Below are positions 10,119 to 18,789 of a stretch of 64,000 nucleotides of DNA, one piece after another. A model generated the notes under the pieces. It was not told where the DNA came from and did not search any database. It was given only the letters and a program-made list of their open reading frames with translations. The first letter of the stretch is position 1. Every line of letters starts with the position of its first letter. This DNA is from Virgibacillus indicus. Its GTDB lineage: Bacteria; Bacillota; Bacilli; Bacillales; Amphibacillaceae. The translations under genes were made by a program, and so were the position numbers. The stretch spans positions 124,001 through 188,000 of the forward strand of contig NZ_NPMS01000003.1 in the NCBI RefSeq assembly GCF_002266285.1. The letters are read 5' to 3'.

Positions 10119-10147
10119 ATTCTAATAATAATAACCATAAATGTCAA
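10119..10147 (-). promoter_or_regulatory. hisZp: Sigma-A promoter of the his operon
   Basis: On the minus strand TTGACA (10142-10147) is followed after exactly 17 bases by TAGAAT (10119-10124), a near-perfect vegetative promoter. It lies in the 123-base gap between hisZ and the divergent hisJ, partly under the hisJ leader. The leader is only about 65 bases, too short for a T-box. An imperfect inverted repeat (AACTTTA...TAAAGTT, around 10077-10111) in the leader might bind a regulator. Confidence 0.75.
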
Positions 10148-10169
10148 TAGTTAAAAGGAGAGATTTATA

Positions 10170-10970
10170 GTGTTTGATTACCATATACACAGTGATTTTT
10201 CAGCAGATTGCGAGACACCAATGGAAAAAACAATCGAACAGGCAATAAAATTGAATTTGGAAGAAATATGCTTTACAGAGCATATTGATTATGAATATCC
10301 CGATAAGTCAATTGTATTTGAGTTCGATCTGGATGCCTATGATAAGAAAATAAAAAACATGCAGTCAGTGTATGCTGACAGGATTGGAATTAAAAAAGGC
10401 CTGGAAATCGGTATCCAGCCGCATCTCCTGAATAAAAATGATGAACTTCTGAAAAAAGAGTCCTGTGACTTTGTTATATGTTCGATGCATACAACAGAAA
10501 AAAAGGATCTTCATTCTGGAGATTTTTTCAAAAATAAAACAGTGGATGAAGCTTATTCAGTATATTACCAGGAGTTACTGGATTGTGTGAAAAGGTTTTC
10601 AAATTATAATATTCTTGGACACATTGATTTGGTTAAACGGTATAAAAAAAACATGAGCAACCAAAACTTTCATGAGATCATCGAGCAGATTTTCAATGTG
10701 ATTATACCTGATGGAAAGGGGATTGAACTGAATACTTCCGGAGTTCGATATGGACTTCCAAGTGGCATGCCGAGCATGGATATATTGAAATTATATAAAG
10801 ACTGCGGCGGGGAAGTTTTGACGCTGGGCTCAGATTCACATGTCGAATCAACGCTGGCTTACCGTTTTAAGGAGTCACTAGAATTACTGCAGTCACTCGG
10901 CTTCAGATATATAGCAACATTTAAAGACCGGAAACCTGAATTTCATTCAATCAAAAAATTACGTCATTAA
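10170..10970 (+). CDS. hisJ: Histidinol-phosphatase, PHP family
   Basis: A 266-aa PHP-domain phosphatase that dephosphorylates histidinol phosphate, the one step missing from the hisZ-C operon. Metal-binding motifs of the PHP fold are visible: DYHIHSDFSADCET near the N-terminus, CFTEHIDYEYP, GLEIGIQPHLL, CSMHTT, NILGHIDLVKRY and LGSDSHV near the C-terminus. It starts with GTG, nine bases after AAAGGAG (10153-10160). It is divergent from hisZ, sharing a short promoter region. Confidence 0.93.
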   Translation: MFDYHIHSDFSADCETPMEKTIEQAIKLNLEEICFTEHIDYEYPDKSIVFEFDLDAYDKKIKNMQSVYADRIGIKKGLEIGIQPHLLNKNDELLKKESCDFVICSMHTTEKKDLHSGDFFKNKTVDEAYSVYYQELLDCVKRFSNYNILGHIDLVKRYKKNMSNQNFHEIIEQIFNVIIPDGKGIELNTSGVRYGLPSGMPSMDILKLYKDCGGEVLTLGSDSHVESTLAYRFKESLELLQSLGFRYIATFKDRKPEFHSIKKLRH

Positions 10971-11019
10971 AAAGTCAAACAAAATCCTAGATTTCAACAA
11001 AAAGACAGCTGGAAAATGC

Positions 11020-11155
11020 TATAATAGTAAAGAAAAGCGCAGGCGACTGCACAGAAGCGGATGCATAAGCAAGTGACCGGAAAGCCCATGGTTTTGAGTG
11101 GTTGAAGTGCCTATTGCTTATGACGGCAGCTTCCAAGAGCCGGAGCTAGACAAAG
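11020..11155. repeat. Bacillaceae-type interspersed GC-rich repeat, copy 1
   Basis: A GC-richer stretch with AAGCGCAGGCGACTGC at one end and GCTTCCAAGAGCCGGAGCTAGA at the other. Read on the opposite strand it resembles the element at 13482-13640 (TCCGGCTC... start, CGCTTGCGCCTTTG-like end). It sits between hisJ and the DUF454 gene. It is probably a non-coding dispersed repeat; the match is partial and judged by eye. Confidence 0.45.
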
Positions 11156-11181
11156 AAAATATATTACAGCTGGTGTTAAAC

Positions 11182-11562
11182 GTGAGTTATATAAAAAAGA
11201 TGTTTTTAATCATTGCAGGGTCACTATCTCTTGGATTAGGGGTATTAGGAATATTTTTGCCATTATTGCCGACAACGCCTCTGCTGCTGCTGGCAGCAGC
11301 CTGCTATGTCAGAAGCTCGGATAAGCTATATGAATGGTTAATAACAAATAAATATTTTGGTTCCTATATTGAAAATTACCGGATGGGCAAAGGAATTCCG
11401 CTGAAGGCCAAAATAATAGGTGTTTCAGTATTATGGATATCCATGCTGTATACGGTTGTTTTTGTCATTCCATTAATGGCTGTGAAGATTCTTCTGATCT
11501 TGATCGCAGCTTATTTTACATGGTTTATTTTAAAACAAAAAACATTGAAGAAAAGTACATAA
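11182..11562 (+). CDS. DUF454 (YbaN-like) inner membrane protein
   Basis: A small protein with three to four hydrophobic segments. The block LGLGVLGIFLPLLPTTPLLLLAAACYVRSSDKLYEWL is the signature of the YbaN/DUF454 family, which has no established function. The N-terminal extension reading back to 11098 lies in the upstream repeat element and is unlikely to be real. I chose the GTG at 11182 (VSYIKKMFL), although no strong ribosome binding site is visible there. It is followed after 14 bases by the DUF915 gene, so the two may be co-transcribed. Confidence 0.75.
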   Translation: MSYIKKMFLIIAGSLSLGLGVLGIFLPLLPTTPLLLLAAACYVRSSDKLYEWLITNKYFGSYIENYRMGKGIPLKAKIIGVSVLWISMLYTVVFVIPLMAVKILLILIAAYFTWFILKQKTLKKST

Positions 11563-11576
11563 ACGAGGGCTACATC

Positions 11577-12389
11577 ATGAAGCGAAAAACTATTATCGGC
11601 ATCACATCACTCTGTGTAATGTTAATCGGATTGTTTGCAGTTTTCTATATGCCAAATAAAGCAAAATCAGAATACTATTCCGGACAGCCAACTGTTTTTG
11701 TCCATGGTTATAAAGGAACGGCGAATTCCTTTGGTTTTATGCTGGACAGGTTTGAGAATGAATATAATTGGGGTAAGAAGGCCTTGGTATACCATGTGTC
11801 CTCACAGGGGAAAATCCGTGAGTATAATTTGAACAAAGGAAAGACAGAGCCTGCATTTGTTCAGGTGGTTTTTGAAAATAACCGTGCCAGTTTCGAGGAT
11901 AGTGCCAGATGGCTGTCTTCTGTGCTGAATCATATGAAAGAGAATTATTTCATCGATTCTGTTAACCTTGTTGGACATTCGATGGGTGGAATTGTATCCT
12001 TGAAATATTTGATGGAATATAATACGGAAGAGTTTCCCGCAGTAAATAAACTTATTGCAATAGGGAGTCCCTTCGATGGGATTTACAGTGAGAAATATTT
12101 CACAATCCATCATGATGCTGGAGCTGAAGATTTGAAGCCGGAATCAGCGGCACTGCAATTGCTTCGAAAATCTGAATTTCCTGCAAATACTGATGTGTTA
12201 AGTGTTGGAAGCACTGGAGATACTGTAGCTGTGCCAGAAAGTGTGCAATCATTACGAACCATTATACCGAAGGGACAATTGCAGGAAATTATGATTGAAG
12301 ATACAACGCTGGGGCACAGTGCTTTGCATGAAAATGTCAGGGTCGATAAAATAATTCATTCTTTTCTGTGGCAAGATGTGGAGTATTAA
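11577..12389 (+). CDS. DUF915-type alpha/beta hydrolase, exported
   Basis: A 270-aa predicted cell-surface hydrolase. It has an N-terminal membrane anchor or signal (ITSLCVMLIGLFAVFYMP), an oxyanion-side strand with TVFVHGYKGTANSF and a nucleophile elbow VGHSMGGIVSLKYL (catalytic Ser). The acid is probably Asp in VLSVGSTGDTVAVP and the His in LGHSALHENV. This is the DUF915 family common in Firmicutes; the natural substrate is unknown, with lipase/esterase activity inferred. I chose ATG 11577 because ACGAGGG precedes it. Confidence 0.82.
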   Translation: MKRKTIIGITSLCVMLIGLFAVFYMPNKAKSEYYSGQPTVFVHGYKGTANSFGFMLDRFENEYNWGKKALVYHVSSQGKIREYNLNKGKTEPAFVQVVFENNRASFEDSARWLSSVLNHMKENYFIDSVNLVGHSMGGIVSLKYLMEYNTEEFPAVNKLIAIGSPFDGIYSEKYFTIHHDAGAEDLKPESAALQLLRKSEFPANTDVLSVGSTGDTVAVPESVQSLRTIIPKGQLQEIMIEDTTLGHSALHENVRVDKIIHSFLWQDVEY

Positions 12390-12452
12390 CCTACAATGTA
12401 ACAGATGACTGAAATACGTTTAGCTTATTAAAAATTTAAAGGAATGATTTAG

Positions 12453-13376
12453 GTGATGAAGTATCATCATATGTATGAAAAATTAACAAAGATTACACCT
12501 GAGAAAAATGTGATGGTGGATGAACCGATAAAAAAACATACGTACACTCATTTAGGAGGGATAGCTGACTTTTTGGTAACCCCGGAAACATATGAACAGG
12601 TGCAGGAAATTGTGAAGCTTGCAAATCAGGAAGAAATTGCATTTACTTTGCTTGGGAACGGTTCAAACCTTATTGTAAAAGACGGCGGTATCCGTGGAAT
12701 TGTCATGAATTTACAAAACCTGAAGGAAATCACTGCAAATGGATCGGTCCTAGTTGCCCAAAGCGGAGCCAGAATTATTGATGCTTCCAGAGAAGCTTTA
12801 AACAAAAAGCTATCCGGTCTCGAATTCGCCTGTGGGATTCCAGGTTCAGTAGGCGGGGCTCTTTATATGAATGCCGGGGCATACGGTGGAGAAGTAAAAG
12901 ATGTATTAACAAGCACTAAAGTTGTTAACAGGGAAGGTAAGCTTCTCACATTAACTGCTGAAGAACTGGATTTAGATTACCGTACCAGCAATATTCCTGA
13001 TAAAGGCTATATTGTGCTTGAGGCAACCTTTACATTGGAAAATGGAAAGTATGATGAAATTAAGGAAATCATGGATGACTTGACCTATAAGCGGGAATCC
13101 AAGCAGCCGCTTGAATACCCCTCATGTGGAAGTGTATTTAAGCGGCCGCCGGGTTATTTCGCAGGAAAGCTGATCCAGGACAGCAATCTGCAGGGAAAAC
13201 AGATAGGCGGGGCACAGGTATCCCTCAAACATGCAGGGTTCATCGTAAATAAAGATGAAGCATCTGCAGAGGAATATATTAACCTGATCCATTTTGTCCA
13301 GGATTCCGTTAAAGAAAAATTTGGTGTCGCTCTTGAACGTGAAGTGAGAATTATTGGTGAGGACTTGGATAGGTAG
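12453..13376 (+). CDS. murB: UDP-N-acetylenolpyruvoylglucosamine reductase
   Basis: FAD/NADPH enzyme that makes UDP-MurNAc for peptidoglycan. It shows the FAD-binding block [45 protein letters not shown], the proton-donor serine region [13 protein letters not shown] and [29 protein letters not shown], typical of the type II (Bacillus) MurB. GTG at 12453 follows AAAGGA by nine bases; ATG at 12456 is the alternative. It is monocistronic with its own terminator. Confidence 0.96.
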   Translation: MMKYHHMYEKLTKITPEKNVMVDEPIKKHTYTHLGGIADFLVTPETYEQVQEIVKLANQEEIAFTLLGNGSNLIVKDGGIRGIVMNLQNLKEITANGSVLVAQSGARIIDASREALNKKLSGLEFACGIPGSVGGALYMNAGAYGGEVKDVLTSTKVVNREGKLLTLTAEELDLDYRTSNIPDKGYIVLEATFTLENGKYDEIKEIMDDLTYKRESKQPLEYPSCGSVFKRPPGYFAGKLIQDSNLQGKQIGGAQVSLKHAGFIVNKDEASAEEYINLIHFVQDSVKEKFGVALEREVRIIGEDLDR

Positions 13377-13386
13377 AGTTTAATAA

Positions 13387-13422
13387 GCTGTAACCATTCG
13401 ATATGGATGGTTGCAGTTTTTT
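13387..13422 (+). terminator. Intrinsic terminator after murB
   Basis: CTGTAACCATT and ATGGATGGTTGCAG pair around a short loop (13388-13416), followed by TTTTTT. Confidence 0.8.
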
Positions 13423-13481
13423 GGTTGTATAGGAAATTATAAAATTTTTGACCTGTGGATAAATAAATAACCAAATCAGCC

Positions 13482-13640
13482 ACGTCCGGCTCCAGCGCCC
13501 AGCGACTAGCGAACTTCCTTCACCTCCGTACGATAAGTCAACATCGGCTCCCTACGGTCGCCGTGTTTCCTTTATCTCCTGCGGTTCAGTCCAGTTCGTA
13601 CGTCGCTAAACGGGCGCTTGCGCCTTTGTTCCTTTCCAGC
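13482..13640. repeat. Bacillaceae-type interspersed GC-rich repeat, copy 2
   Basis: A GC-rich block beginning TCCGGCTCCAGCGCC and ending CGGGCGCTTGCGCCTTTG, clearly unlike the surrounding AT-rich sequence. It lies between convergent genes. The outer GGCTCCAGCGCC/GGGCGCTTGCGCC segments are partly complementary, suggesting a folded RNA or a mobile palindromic repeat. No ORF is present. Confidence 0.55.
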
Positions 13641-13654
13641 GAGAATTATGAACG

Positions 13655-13845
13655 AGTAGACGCTGATACAACGCGTGGCGCTGCTGATAAGCAGAGTAAC
13701 CACTAGCTAAATGACCGCAGCATTAGAGCTTAGCTGATAAAAGATTAAGCCCCGCTGAAAAAAGCAGTCTCAGCGCTGATAACCGATAGCTTGCTGCTGA
13801 TACAATGCATGTCGCCGCTGATAAACAGTCTAATCACCAACGAAA
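13655..13845. repeat. 21-bp periodic GCTGATA array
   Basis: GCTGATA occurs at 13662, 13683, 13733, 13775, 13796 and 13817, with a degenerate copy (GCTGAAA) at 13754. Most are exactly 21 bases apart; there is one phase shift between 13683 and 13733. The sequence between the cores is only partly conserved (for example ...CAACGCGTGGCGC... versus ...CAATGCATGTCGCC...). It lies in the gap between convergent murB and ehuA and holds no gene. Confidence 0.8.
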
Positions 13846-13907
13846 TGCCAGTTCCTTTGATTAACGCCGGTATCCAGCTCATCCAACAACTAAATTCAAA
13901 TCAACAA

Positions 13908-13938
13908 AAAAGAGAACCCATTTTTCTTGGGCTCCCTT
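13908..13938 (-). terminator. Intrinsic terminator after the ehu operon
   Basis: On the minus strand GGGAGCCCA pairs with TGGGTTCTC across a short A-rich loop and is followed by TTTTTTG. Confidence 0.8.
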
Positions 13939-13943
13939 AACAA

Positions 13944-14714
13944 TTAACTTCTAAAACGTTTTAGGAAGCTTTGCAGCCGCTCGTTTTTAGAATGCTCAAT
14001 TACATCACTTGCAGTACCCTGCTCTGCAATTACGCCTTCATCAAGGAAGAGGACTTTATCTGCAACATCAAGTGCAAAGTCCATTTCATGCGTAACGAGA
14101 ATCATTGCCATTTCGCCATCTTTGGCAATGTCCCGGATTACTTCCAGTACTTCTCCAACTAATTCCGGGTCAAGTGCAGAGGTTACCTCATCAAATAACA
14201 TAACCTTTGGACGCATTACTAGCGCACGAGCCATTGCCACACGCTGTTTTTGTCCACCGGATAGCTGGCTTGGATAATTGTCCAGTTTATCACCAAGTCC
14301 GACTTTTTCCAGCATTTCAATAGAATGCTTACGGGCCGATTCCTTACTTTCTTTTTTTACATGAATCGGTGCAGTCATGCAGTTTTCTAGAATTGTCATA
14401 TGTGGAAACAGATTAAAATGCTGGAATACCATACCAATATCTCCGCGAATTTCCCGGAGATGTTTATCATTCGCTTCGATCATGTTCCCGTTCTTTTCCA
14501 TTTTCCAGAGATTCTGGTCACCAACAATGATATCTCCTGCTGTTGGCTCCTCTAATGTCATCAACATACGAATAATCGTTGTCTTTCCTGAACCACTGGG
14601 GCCGATAACCGCAACTTTTTCAGCAGGTTTTATCTCCAAGTCTATACCCTTAAGTACTTTTACATCCCCAAATGATTTGTGAACATCCTGAAATTTTACA
14701 ATTGGTTCTGACAT
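13944..14714 (-). CDS. ehuA: Ectoine/hydroxyectoine-type amino-acid ABC transporter, ATP-binding protein
   Basis: A 256-aa ATPase of the polar amino-acid uptake family. Walker A is GPSGSGKTT (about residues 39-47), the Q-loop is VFQHFNLFPH, the signature is LSGGQKQRVAMARAL, Walker B is VMLFDEVTSALDPE and the H-loop is LVTHEMDFA. Its ATG shares one base with the stop of the upstream permease gene (TAATG). The ectoine assignment comes from the binding protein; the ATPase alone would only be called GlnQ-like. Confidence 0.85.
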   Translation of the reverse strand: MSEPIVKFQDVHKSFGDVKVLKGIDLEIKPAEKVAVIGPSGSGKTTIIRMLMTLEEPTAGDIIVGDQNLWKMEKNGNMIEANDKHLREIRGDIGMVFQHFNLFPHMTILENCMTAPIHVKKESKESARKHSIEMLEKVGLGDKLDNYPSQLSGGQKQRVAMARALVMRPKVMLFDEVTSALDPELVGEVLEVIRDIAKDGEMAMILVTHEMDFALDVADKVLFLDEGVIAEQGTASDVIEHSKNERLQSFLKRFRS

Positions 14715-15430
14715 TACGATACCGCTCCTTTACTACTGCCATTTAGCACTGCCTTTTTATCAAAACGAGTGTTCATTTTTATTTCCAGTTTTTTAATAAG
14801 TATAGCAGATGGGTAGCTTAATATTAAGAATAGTATTGCTACGATTGTTAATGGCTCCAGATATGCCCAATGCTGCGCACCATAACTGTTAGCCATGTGC
14901 AGAATTCCGACAACACCAATTGTTGATGCCAAAGGGACTTCTTTAAACATTATAATTAGATAGTTTCCAAGCATCGGAATGGTTGGTGGAATAGCCTGAG
15001 GGAGTATGATTTTCATCCATTTTTGCCGGGTGGAAAAGTTCAGCGCAGTTGATGCCTCCCACTGACCTTTGTCAACTCCGTCAATACCTGAACGATATAC
15101 TTCTCCTATATAGGTACTGAAATGTATGCCGAGACCGAGTACAGCACTCGTAAACGGATCTAATGCCATACCGACCACTGGAACCATCGGCCATGCATAA
15201 AAAATAAAAAACAGCTGAACAAGCGGTGGTGTTGAGCGAATAAATTCCATCACCCATGTAACGACCCAATTAAACGGTTTAAATGGTACACGTCTTAAAA
15301 ATGTCCAGACAAACCCAAATATCAGTGCAAACAAGTAACACGCAATTGTAAGACCGATCGTAATCCAAATACCTTCAAGGACAATAGGGAAGGCTTCAGA
15401 GAACGTGTCCCAACTCCAATTTCCGTTCAT
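14714..15430 (-). CDS. ehuD: Ectoine-type ABC transporter permease EhuD-like
   Basis: A 238-aa integral membrane permease of the His/Glu/Gln family with about five membrane segments. The EAA loop that contacts the ATPase is visible as EASTALNFSTRQKWMKIILPQAIPPTIPMLGNYLIIMFKEVPL. The N-terminal part VLEGIWITIGLTIACYLFALIFGFVWTFLRR is typical of the HisM/GlnP domain. Its start overlaps the upstream permease stop by four bases, so the two permeases are translated together and likely form a heterodimer. Confidence 0.83.
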   Translation of the reverse strand: MNGNWSWDTFSEAFPIVLEGIWITIGLTIACYLFALIFGFVWTFLRRVPFKPFNWVVTWVMEFIRSTPPLVQLFFIFYAWPMVPVVGMALDPFTSAVLGLGIHFSTYIGEVYRSGIDGVDKGQWEASTALNFSTRQKWMKIILPQAIPPTIPMLGNYLIIMFKEVPLASTIGVVGILHMANSYGAQHWAYLEPLTIVAILFLILSYPSAILIKKLEIKMNTRFDKKAVLNGSSKGAVS

Positions 15431-16098
15431 TCGCTAGCCACCCCTTTCTTTGATATACTCTCCATTTTACGTGTCAAGAAGATTAATGGAAGTGCAAGAA
15501 TGAAGTAGAATACCAGAACTAATAAGTATACGGTTGGTGCCTGTGAAAGATTTGAACTTCTTAGGATATCTCCATAGTATAAAATATCTGTCATGCCGAT
15601 TAATGATACTAGTGAAGTAGCTTTAAGCATTTGAATGAGGTAATTTCCGAACTCAGGTAACATCATTTTTACTGCCTGGGGGAATATAACAAGTCTCATC
15701 CTCTGAAAGCTTGACATATTAAGTGCTGTGGCAGCTTCTGTCTGTCCCTTTGCTACAGATAGAATGGATCCGCGAACAATCTCAGACATGTAGGCACCAT
15801 AGTTTAGAGAAATTGCCAGCACCCCAGCCCAGAAGTCACTGCCCAGATCAAAGCCAAAAAGAATTGGGAGTGCATAATACAGCCAGAATAACTGTACGAT
15901 TAATGAAGTTCCACGGAATACCTCTACATATAAGCCGGTGAACTTGCGGAGGATAACATTATTTGAAAGACGGCAGAACCCTGCGATAAATGCAAATAAA
16001 TAACCACAAACAATAGAGGCTAATAGTACGGTAATCGTAATTTTTATACCCTGCATCAGTACCGGAAAAATTTCACTGATTGCACTAATTGTAATCAC
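15427..16098 (-). CDS. ehuC: Ectoine-type ABC transporter permease EhuC-like
   Basis: A 223-aa permease of the same family as its downstream neighbour, with about five membrane segments and the EAA loop EAATALNMSSFQRMRLVIFPQAVKMMLPEFGNYLIQMLKATSL. N-terminal segment VLMQGIKITITVLLASIVCGYLFAFIAGF. It follows the binding-protein gene after 144 bases that contain a strong hairpin. Confidence 0.83.
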   Translation of the reverse strand: MITISAISEIFPVLMQGIKITITVLLASIVCGYLFAFIAGFCRLSNNVILRKFTGLYVEVFRGTSLIVQLFWLYYALPILFGFDLGSDFWAGVLAISLNYGAYMSEIVRGSILSVAKGQTEAATALNMSSFQRMRLVIFPQAVKMMLPEFGNYLIQMLKATSLVSLIGMTDILYYGDILRSSNLSQAPTVYLLVLVFYFILALPLIFLTRKMESISKKGVASE

Positions 16099-16160
16099 TC
16101 CTTTGCTTAAGTATAGTCTATTAAACTATTGAACAATGTATGAATAATCATAGTAAAAAC

Positions 16161-16201
16161 CAAAGGGCCAGACCCCCTGGGTGAGGGAGCCGGACCCTTT
16201 G
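16161..16201 (-). promoter_or_regulatory. Intercistronic hairpin between ehuB and ehuC
   Basis: AAAGGGCCAGACCCCC and GGGAGCCGGACCCTTT form a long imperfect GC-rich stem in the gap between the binding-protein gene and the first permease gene. On the transcribed strand it is followed only by mixed sequence, so it probably acts as a partial terminator or mRNA-stabilising structure that keeps the binding protein more abundant than the membrane subunits. Confidence 0.65.
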
Positions 16202-16242
16202 GGTAAAGCAATCCTATTTTTAAGCAAATTTATTTCTCTTTT

Positions 16243-17169
16243 TTACTTAATTTCCCCGCTGCAGATTTTCTCTGTTGTAATTTCTGGATCATTTACTGAG
16301 TTGCCTTCTGCGCTGAATCCGTTCTTTTCAAGCAGTTCATCAACGGTTCCATCTTCTTTTAATTCAGCAAGCTTTTCGTTGTAAGCTTCGCGAAGTTCAT
16401 CATTATCCTGATGGAATGCAGCTGCACCATAGCTTGGAACACCGTCAATATCCGGCTGTTCGAATGACTCTACGAATTCGAGGTTGTCAGAACCGGCAGA
16501 TTCCAGTGCCATTTTGATTGTCATTTCTGTACCAGTTGTTGCATCTGCTCTGCCCGACTCAACTGCAGAGAATGTTGCCGGAATATCCGGAGCACTTTGA
16601 ATCTGTCCTGGATCTACACCTTCTGATTTCAGGAATTCATTTTCTGTTGCACCAGCCATAACGGAAACTGTCACATCCGGATTATCCGCAATGTCTGTAT
16701 AACTCTCCAGTCCAAGCGGATTTCCCTTTTGAACGATGAGACCTTCCCCGTATTGCATTTCAGGCTCTCCAAAGTCCGCGTTTTCACAGCGGTCTGGGTT
16801 AATTGCCATTCCTGCTGTAATAACATCAAACTTACCTGCTTTCAGTCCAGGTATAAGCTGTCCGAAATCAGCTAGTTGAGATTCCATGTCATCGACTCCC
16901 AGCTCAGCAAAAACTGCTTTCGCAATATCAACCGCCGCACCTTTAAGTTCCCCGTCTTCTTGGTACGCATAAGGTTTCTCGTTGGCAAAACCAACTGTTA
17001 CAGTACCTGCATCCTGCAGTTCTGCTAATTTACCGTCACTGCCTTCAGTGCTTTCACCGCTGTCACCACTGTTTCCGCTATCTCCCTCTGCGGAGTCATC
17101 ATCCGAACTGCCACATGCTGCAAGTGCAAGCAGGGCAATAAATAATGCTGCAAGTAGTATCTTTTTCAT
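16243..17169 (-). CDS. ehuB: Ectoine/hydroxyectoine-binding lipoprotein EhuB-like
   Basis: A 308-aa substrate-binding protein anchored by lipidation (lipobox LAAC, Cys about residue 19). An acidic Ser/Gly linker (to about 46) is followed by a family 3 solute-binding fold: VGFANEKPYAYQEDGELKGAAVDIAKAV, LIPGLKAGKFDVITAGMAINPDRCENADF and VMAGATENEFLKSEGV. The PDRCE-type segment and the C-terminal TEKICSG tail are features I associate with EhuB rather than general glutamine binders. Uptake of a compatible solute would suit a halotolerant host. Substrate identity is inferred. Confidence 0.82.
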   Translation of the reverse strand: MKKILLAALFIALLALAACGSSDDDSAEGDSGNSGDSGESTEGSDGKLAELQDAGTVTVGFANEKPYAYQEDGELKGAAVDIAKAVFAELGVDDMESQLADFGQLIPGLKAGKFDVITAGMAINPDRCENADFGEPEMQYGEGLIVQKGNPLGLESYTDIADNPDVTVSVMAGATENEFLKSEGVDPGQIQSAPDIPATFSAVESGRADATTGTEMTIKMALESAGSDNLEFVESFEQPDIDGVPSYGAAAFHQDNDELREAYNEKLAELKEDGTVDELLEKNGFSAEGNSVNDPEITTEKICSGEIK

Positions 17170-17619
17170 TTCTAAATGACCTCCCTAAATAGTTTAATAG
17201 ATTATGTTTCTATGACTTTACTACCGGGTAAAAATCACCGGCAATAAACGAAAAAAAAGTTAAAAAGATGTACGGGGATATCTTCCAAACAGTCATAGTA
17301 TAATGTTATCGATTTATTAAATTACACTCAAACGCAGTAAATTTAGATAATTTGGAATTTAACTGCGTATTTTGTTATTTATATGAATTAATTGGAGTTT
17401 TACAAAAACATGCTGTTATATGATGCTGTTTCCTCCAAAATACTGGAAATTTGCAAAAATGTCTGGAATTCATAATTTCTGTAAACAAAAAAAGATAGTA
17501 ATATTAAGGGGAAAAAGGTACCATGGGAATAATGACATAGAAGCAAGATAAGTCAGTTTCGAAAATCCAGATAAATTTTGGATTTCACCTAATAATTATA
17601 AAAAAAGTGAGGGTATATC
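17170..17619. other. Intergenic region between ehuB and ytzI
   Basis: This 450-base AT-rich gap must hold the ehuB promoter (minus strand) and the ytzI promoter (plus strand). A TATACT-like -10 for ehuB is present near 17297-17302 but has no good -35, and I saw no clear operator. No ORF of note. Confidence 0.5.
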
Positions 17620-17784
17620 GTGGGCGCATATATAGTAGTAGGGGCGGTTTCTCTATTGGTAGTAGCCATGGTCGTGATATTATCAATGGTTACCATCTCA
17701 AAAGGTTATGGATACAAGCATTCCATTGATTCTTTGCCGGATGAGGAGACATCTGAAGAAGATATGAATCATAAAAAAGACTGA
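17620..17784 (+). CDS. ytzI: YtzI-like small membrane protein
   Basis: A 54-aa protein starting with GTG after AAAGTGAGGG. One N-terminal membrane helix (VVGAVSLLVVAMVVILSMV) is followed by TISKGYGYKHSIDSLP and an acidic tail. The SKGY.YKH.ID.LP motif just after the helix is the mark of the YtzI family of Bacillus, whose function is unknown. A bidirectional terminator follows. Confidence 0.75.
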   Translation: MGAYIVVGAVSLLVVAMVVILSMVTISKGYGYKHSIDSLPDEETSEEDMNHKKD

Positions 17785-17787
17785 ATT

Positions 17788-17815
17788 AGATCGCACAATT
17801 TTCAGTGCGATCTTT
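17788..17815. terminator. Bidirectional terminator between ytzI and the M15 peptidase gene
   Basis: AGATCGCAC (17788-17796) and GTGCGATCT (17805-17813) form a perfect 9-bp stem with an 8-base loop, with TTCT on one side and A-rich sequence on the other. It overlaps the final codons of the minus-strand gene. Confidence 0.75.
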
Positions 17816-18383
17816 CTATTTCTGAAGCATCCTCATGCTTTGGTCGTAACCCCCTCTGCAACTGGTTAATACTCAAGCCAAAGGTCATTTGTAAGTGAGG
17901 ATAGTCTTTGAAATTCCTCCAGTCGCCACCCCATTCAAAGCCGAGGTCTTTTGCAATTGCAGCCACCTCAAACCAGTCAGACTCACCATTTTCATTTCCA
18001 TCATAATGAATATCCCAGATGATTTCTCCACTGGAATTCTTCAAGGCATAATCCACGGCAAGTCCATAATTGTGATAAGATTCACCGGCCTTTGCATGTG
18101 TAACGATATTGCCTGCAGCCGATCTTCCTTGTTCATACAATTCATCTTGCCTGGAGTTAGATCTAATACCTTCTGTTATTACGACCTCAATATTTTGAGC
18201 CTTAGCCTCTGTCAACAGCTTATTTGTACTTTCTTCAACTATCGGATCAAGTCTTTCAGGTATCGGTGCATCACCACCTAGATCGGTATACTGTCCTTCC
18301 ATTCGGTTATACAAAGCAAATAGTAAAATTAAAAATAATATAATAATGAACCAGGTCATTGAAATCTTTTTAAATTCTTTCAA
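17802..18383 (-). CDS. M15-family peptidoglycan peptidase (CwlK/VanY-like)
   Basis: A 193-aa zinc peptidase anchored by one N-terminal membrane helix (MTWFIIILFLILLFALYN). Metal and catalytic motifs are SYHNYGLAVDYAL (His and Asp ligands) and DYPHLQM (Glu/His side); TEGIRSNSRQDELYEQGR is the usual substrate-binding block. CwlK cleaves L-Ala-D-Glu bonds and VanY cleaves terminal D-Ala; the sequence looks nearer CwlK. It starts with TTG ten bases after AGAGGAG. Confidence 0.85.
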   Translation of the reverse strand: MKEFKKISMTWFIIILFLILLFALYNRMEGQYTDLGGDAPIPERLDPIVEESTNKLLTEAKAQNIEVVITEGIRSNSRQDELYEQGRSAAGNIVTHAKAGESYHNYGLAVDYALKNSSGEIIWDIHYDGNENGESDWFEVAAIAKDLGFEWGGDWRNFKDYPHLQMTFGLSINQLQRGLRPKHEDASEIERSH

Positions 18384-18789
18384 AATGTAAAATCTCCTCT
18401 TGCAGCAGGTGTTTGTAGTTTAGTTTAACAGAAAAGAAGGTTTAAATATTTGGCAGCAATTAATTCTTGGACAAAACAGTCACGTCCGCTTTGGCAGAAA
18501 TCATTAAGGTGGAGCGAAACGTATGCAGCCCAGGGGCGCAGCTTTTTAATCGACCAGCCTAAAGCTGAAGCGAGGACTTTCTTCACCTTCATACAACGCT
18601 ACTGCAGTTGCTTGCACTTTTGTTCCCAGATTTGCTAAGCTTGGAACTCTATTGCAGTTTAATGGTACAATAAGTGATGTGAATCTGGAATTCGGGTGAG
18701 TATTAAGTTGCTTGAAAAATGTGCATAATGGAATATCAATTATTTCATGTTATCATTCTAATAATATAAACAAAGAAAGGAAATTTAAC
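18384..18789. other. Intergenic region with a degenerate dispersed repeat
   Basis: About 406 bases between divergent genes. A GC-richer part around 18480-18640 (CTTCACCTTCATAC..., GCTTGCACTTTTGTTCC...) resembles the element at 13482-13640 in degraded form. Nothing coding was recognised; the gndA promoter should lie near its right end. Confidence 0.4.

Noticed and set aside
10047..10169. Histidine T-box or attenuator before hisZ
   Set aside because: The leader is only about 65 bases and lacks the GGGTGGNACC core and a terminator.
11098..11181. N-terminal extension of the DUF454 protein
   Set aside because: The sequence lies in the upstream dispersed repeat and does not resemble the family.
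13482..13640. Small protein-coding gene in the GC-rich repeat
   Set aside because: All frames are short and the block looks like a dispersed non-coding element seen also near 11020.
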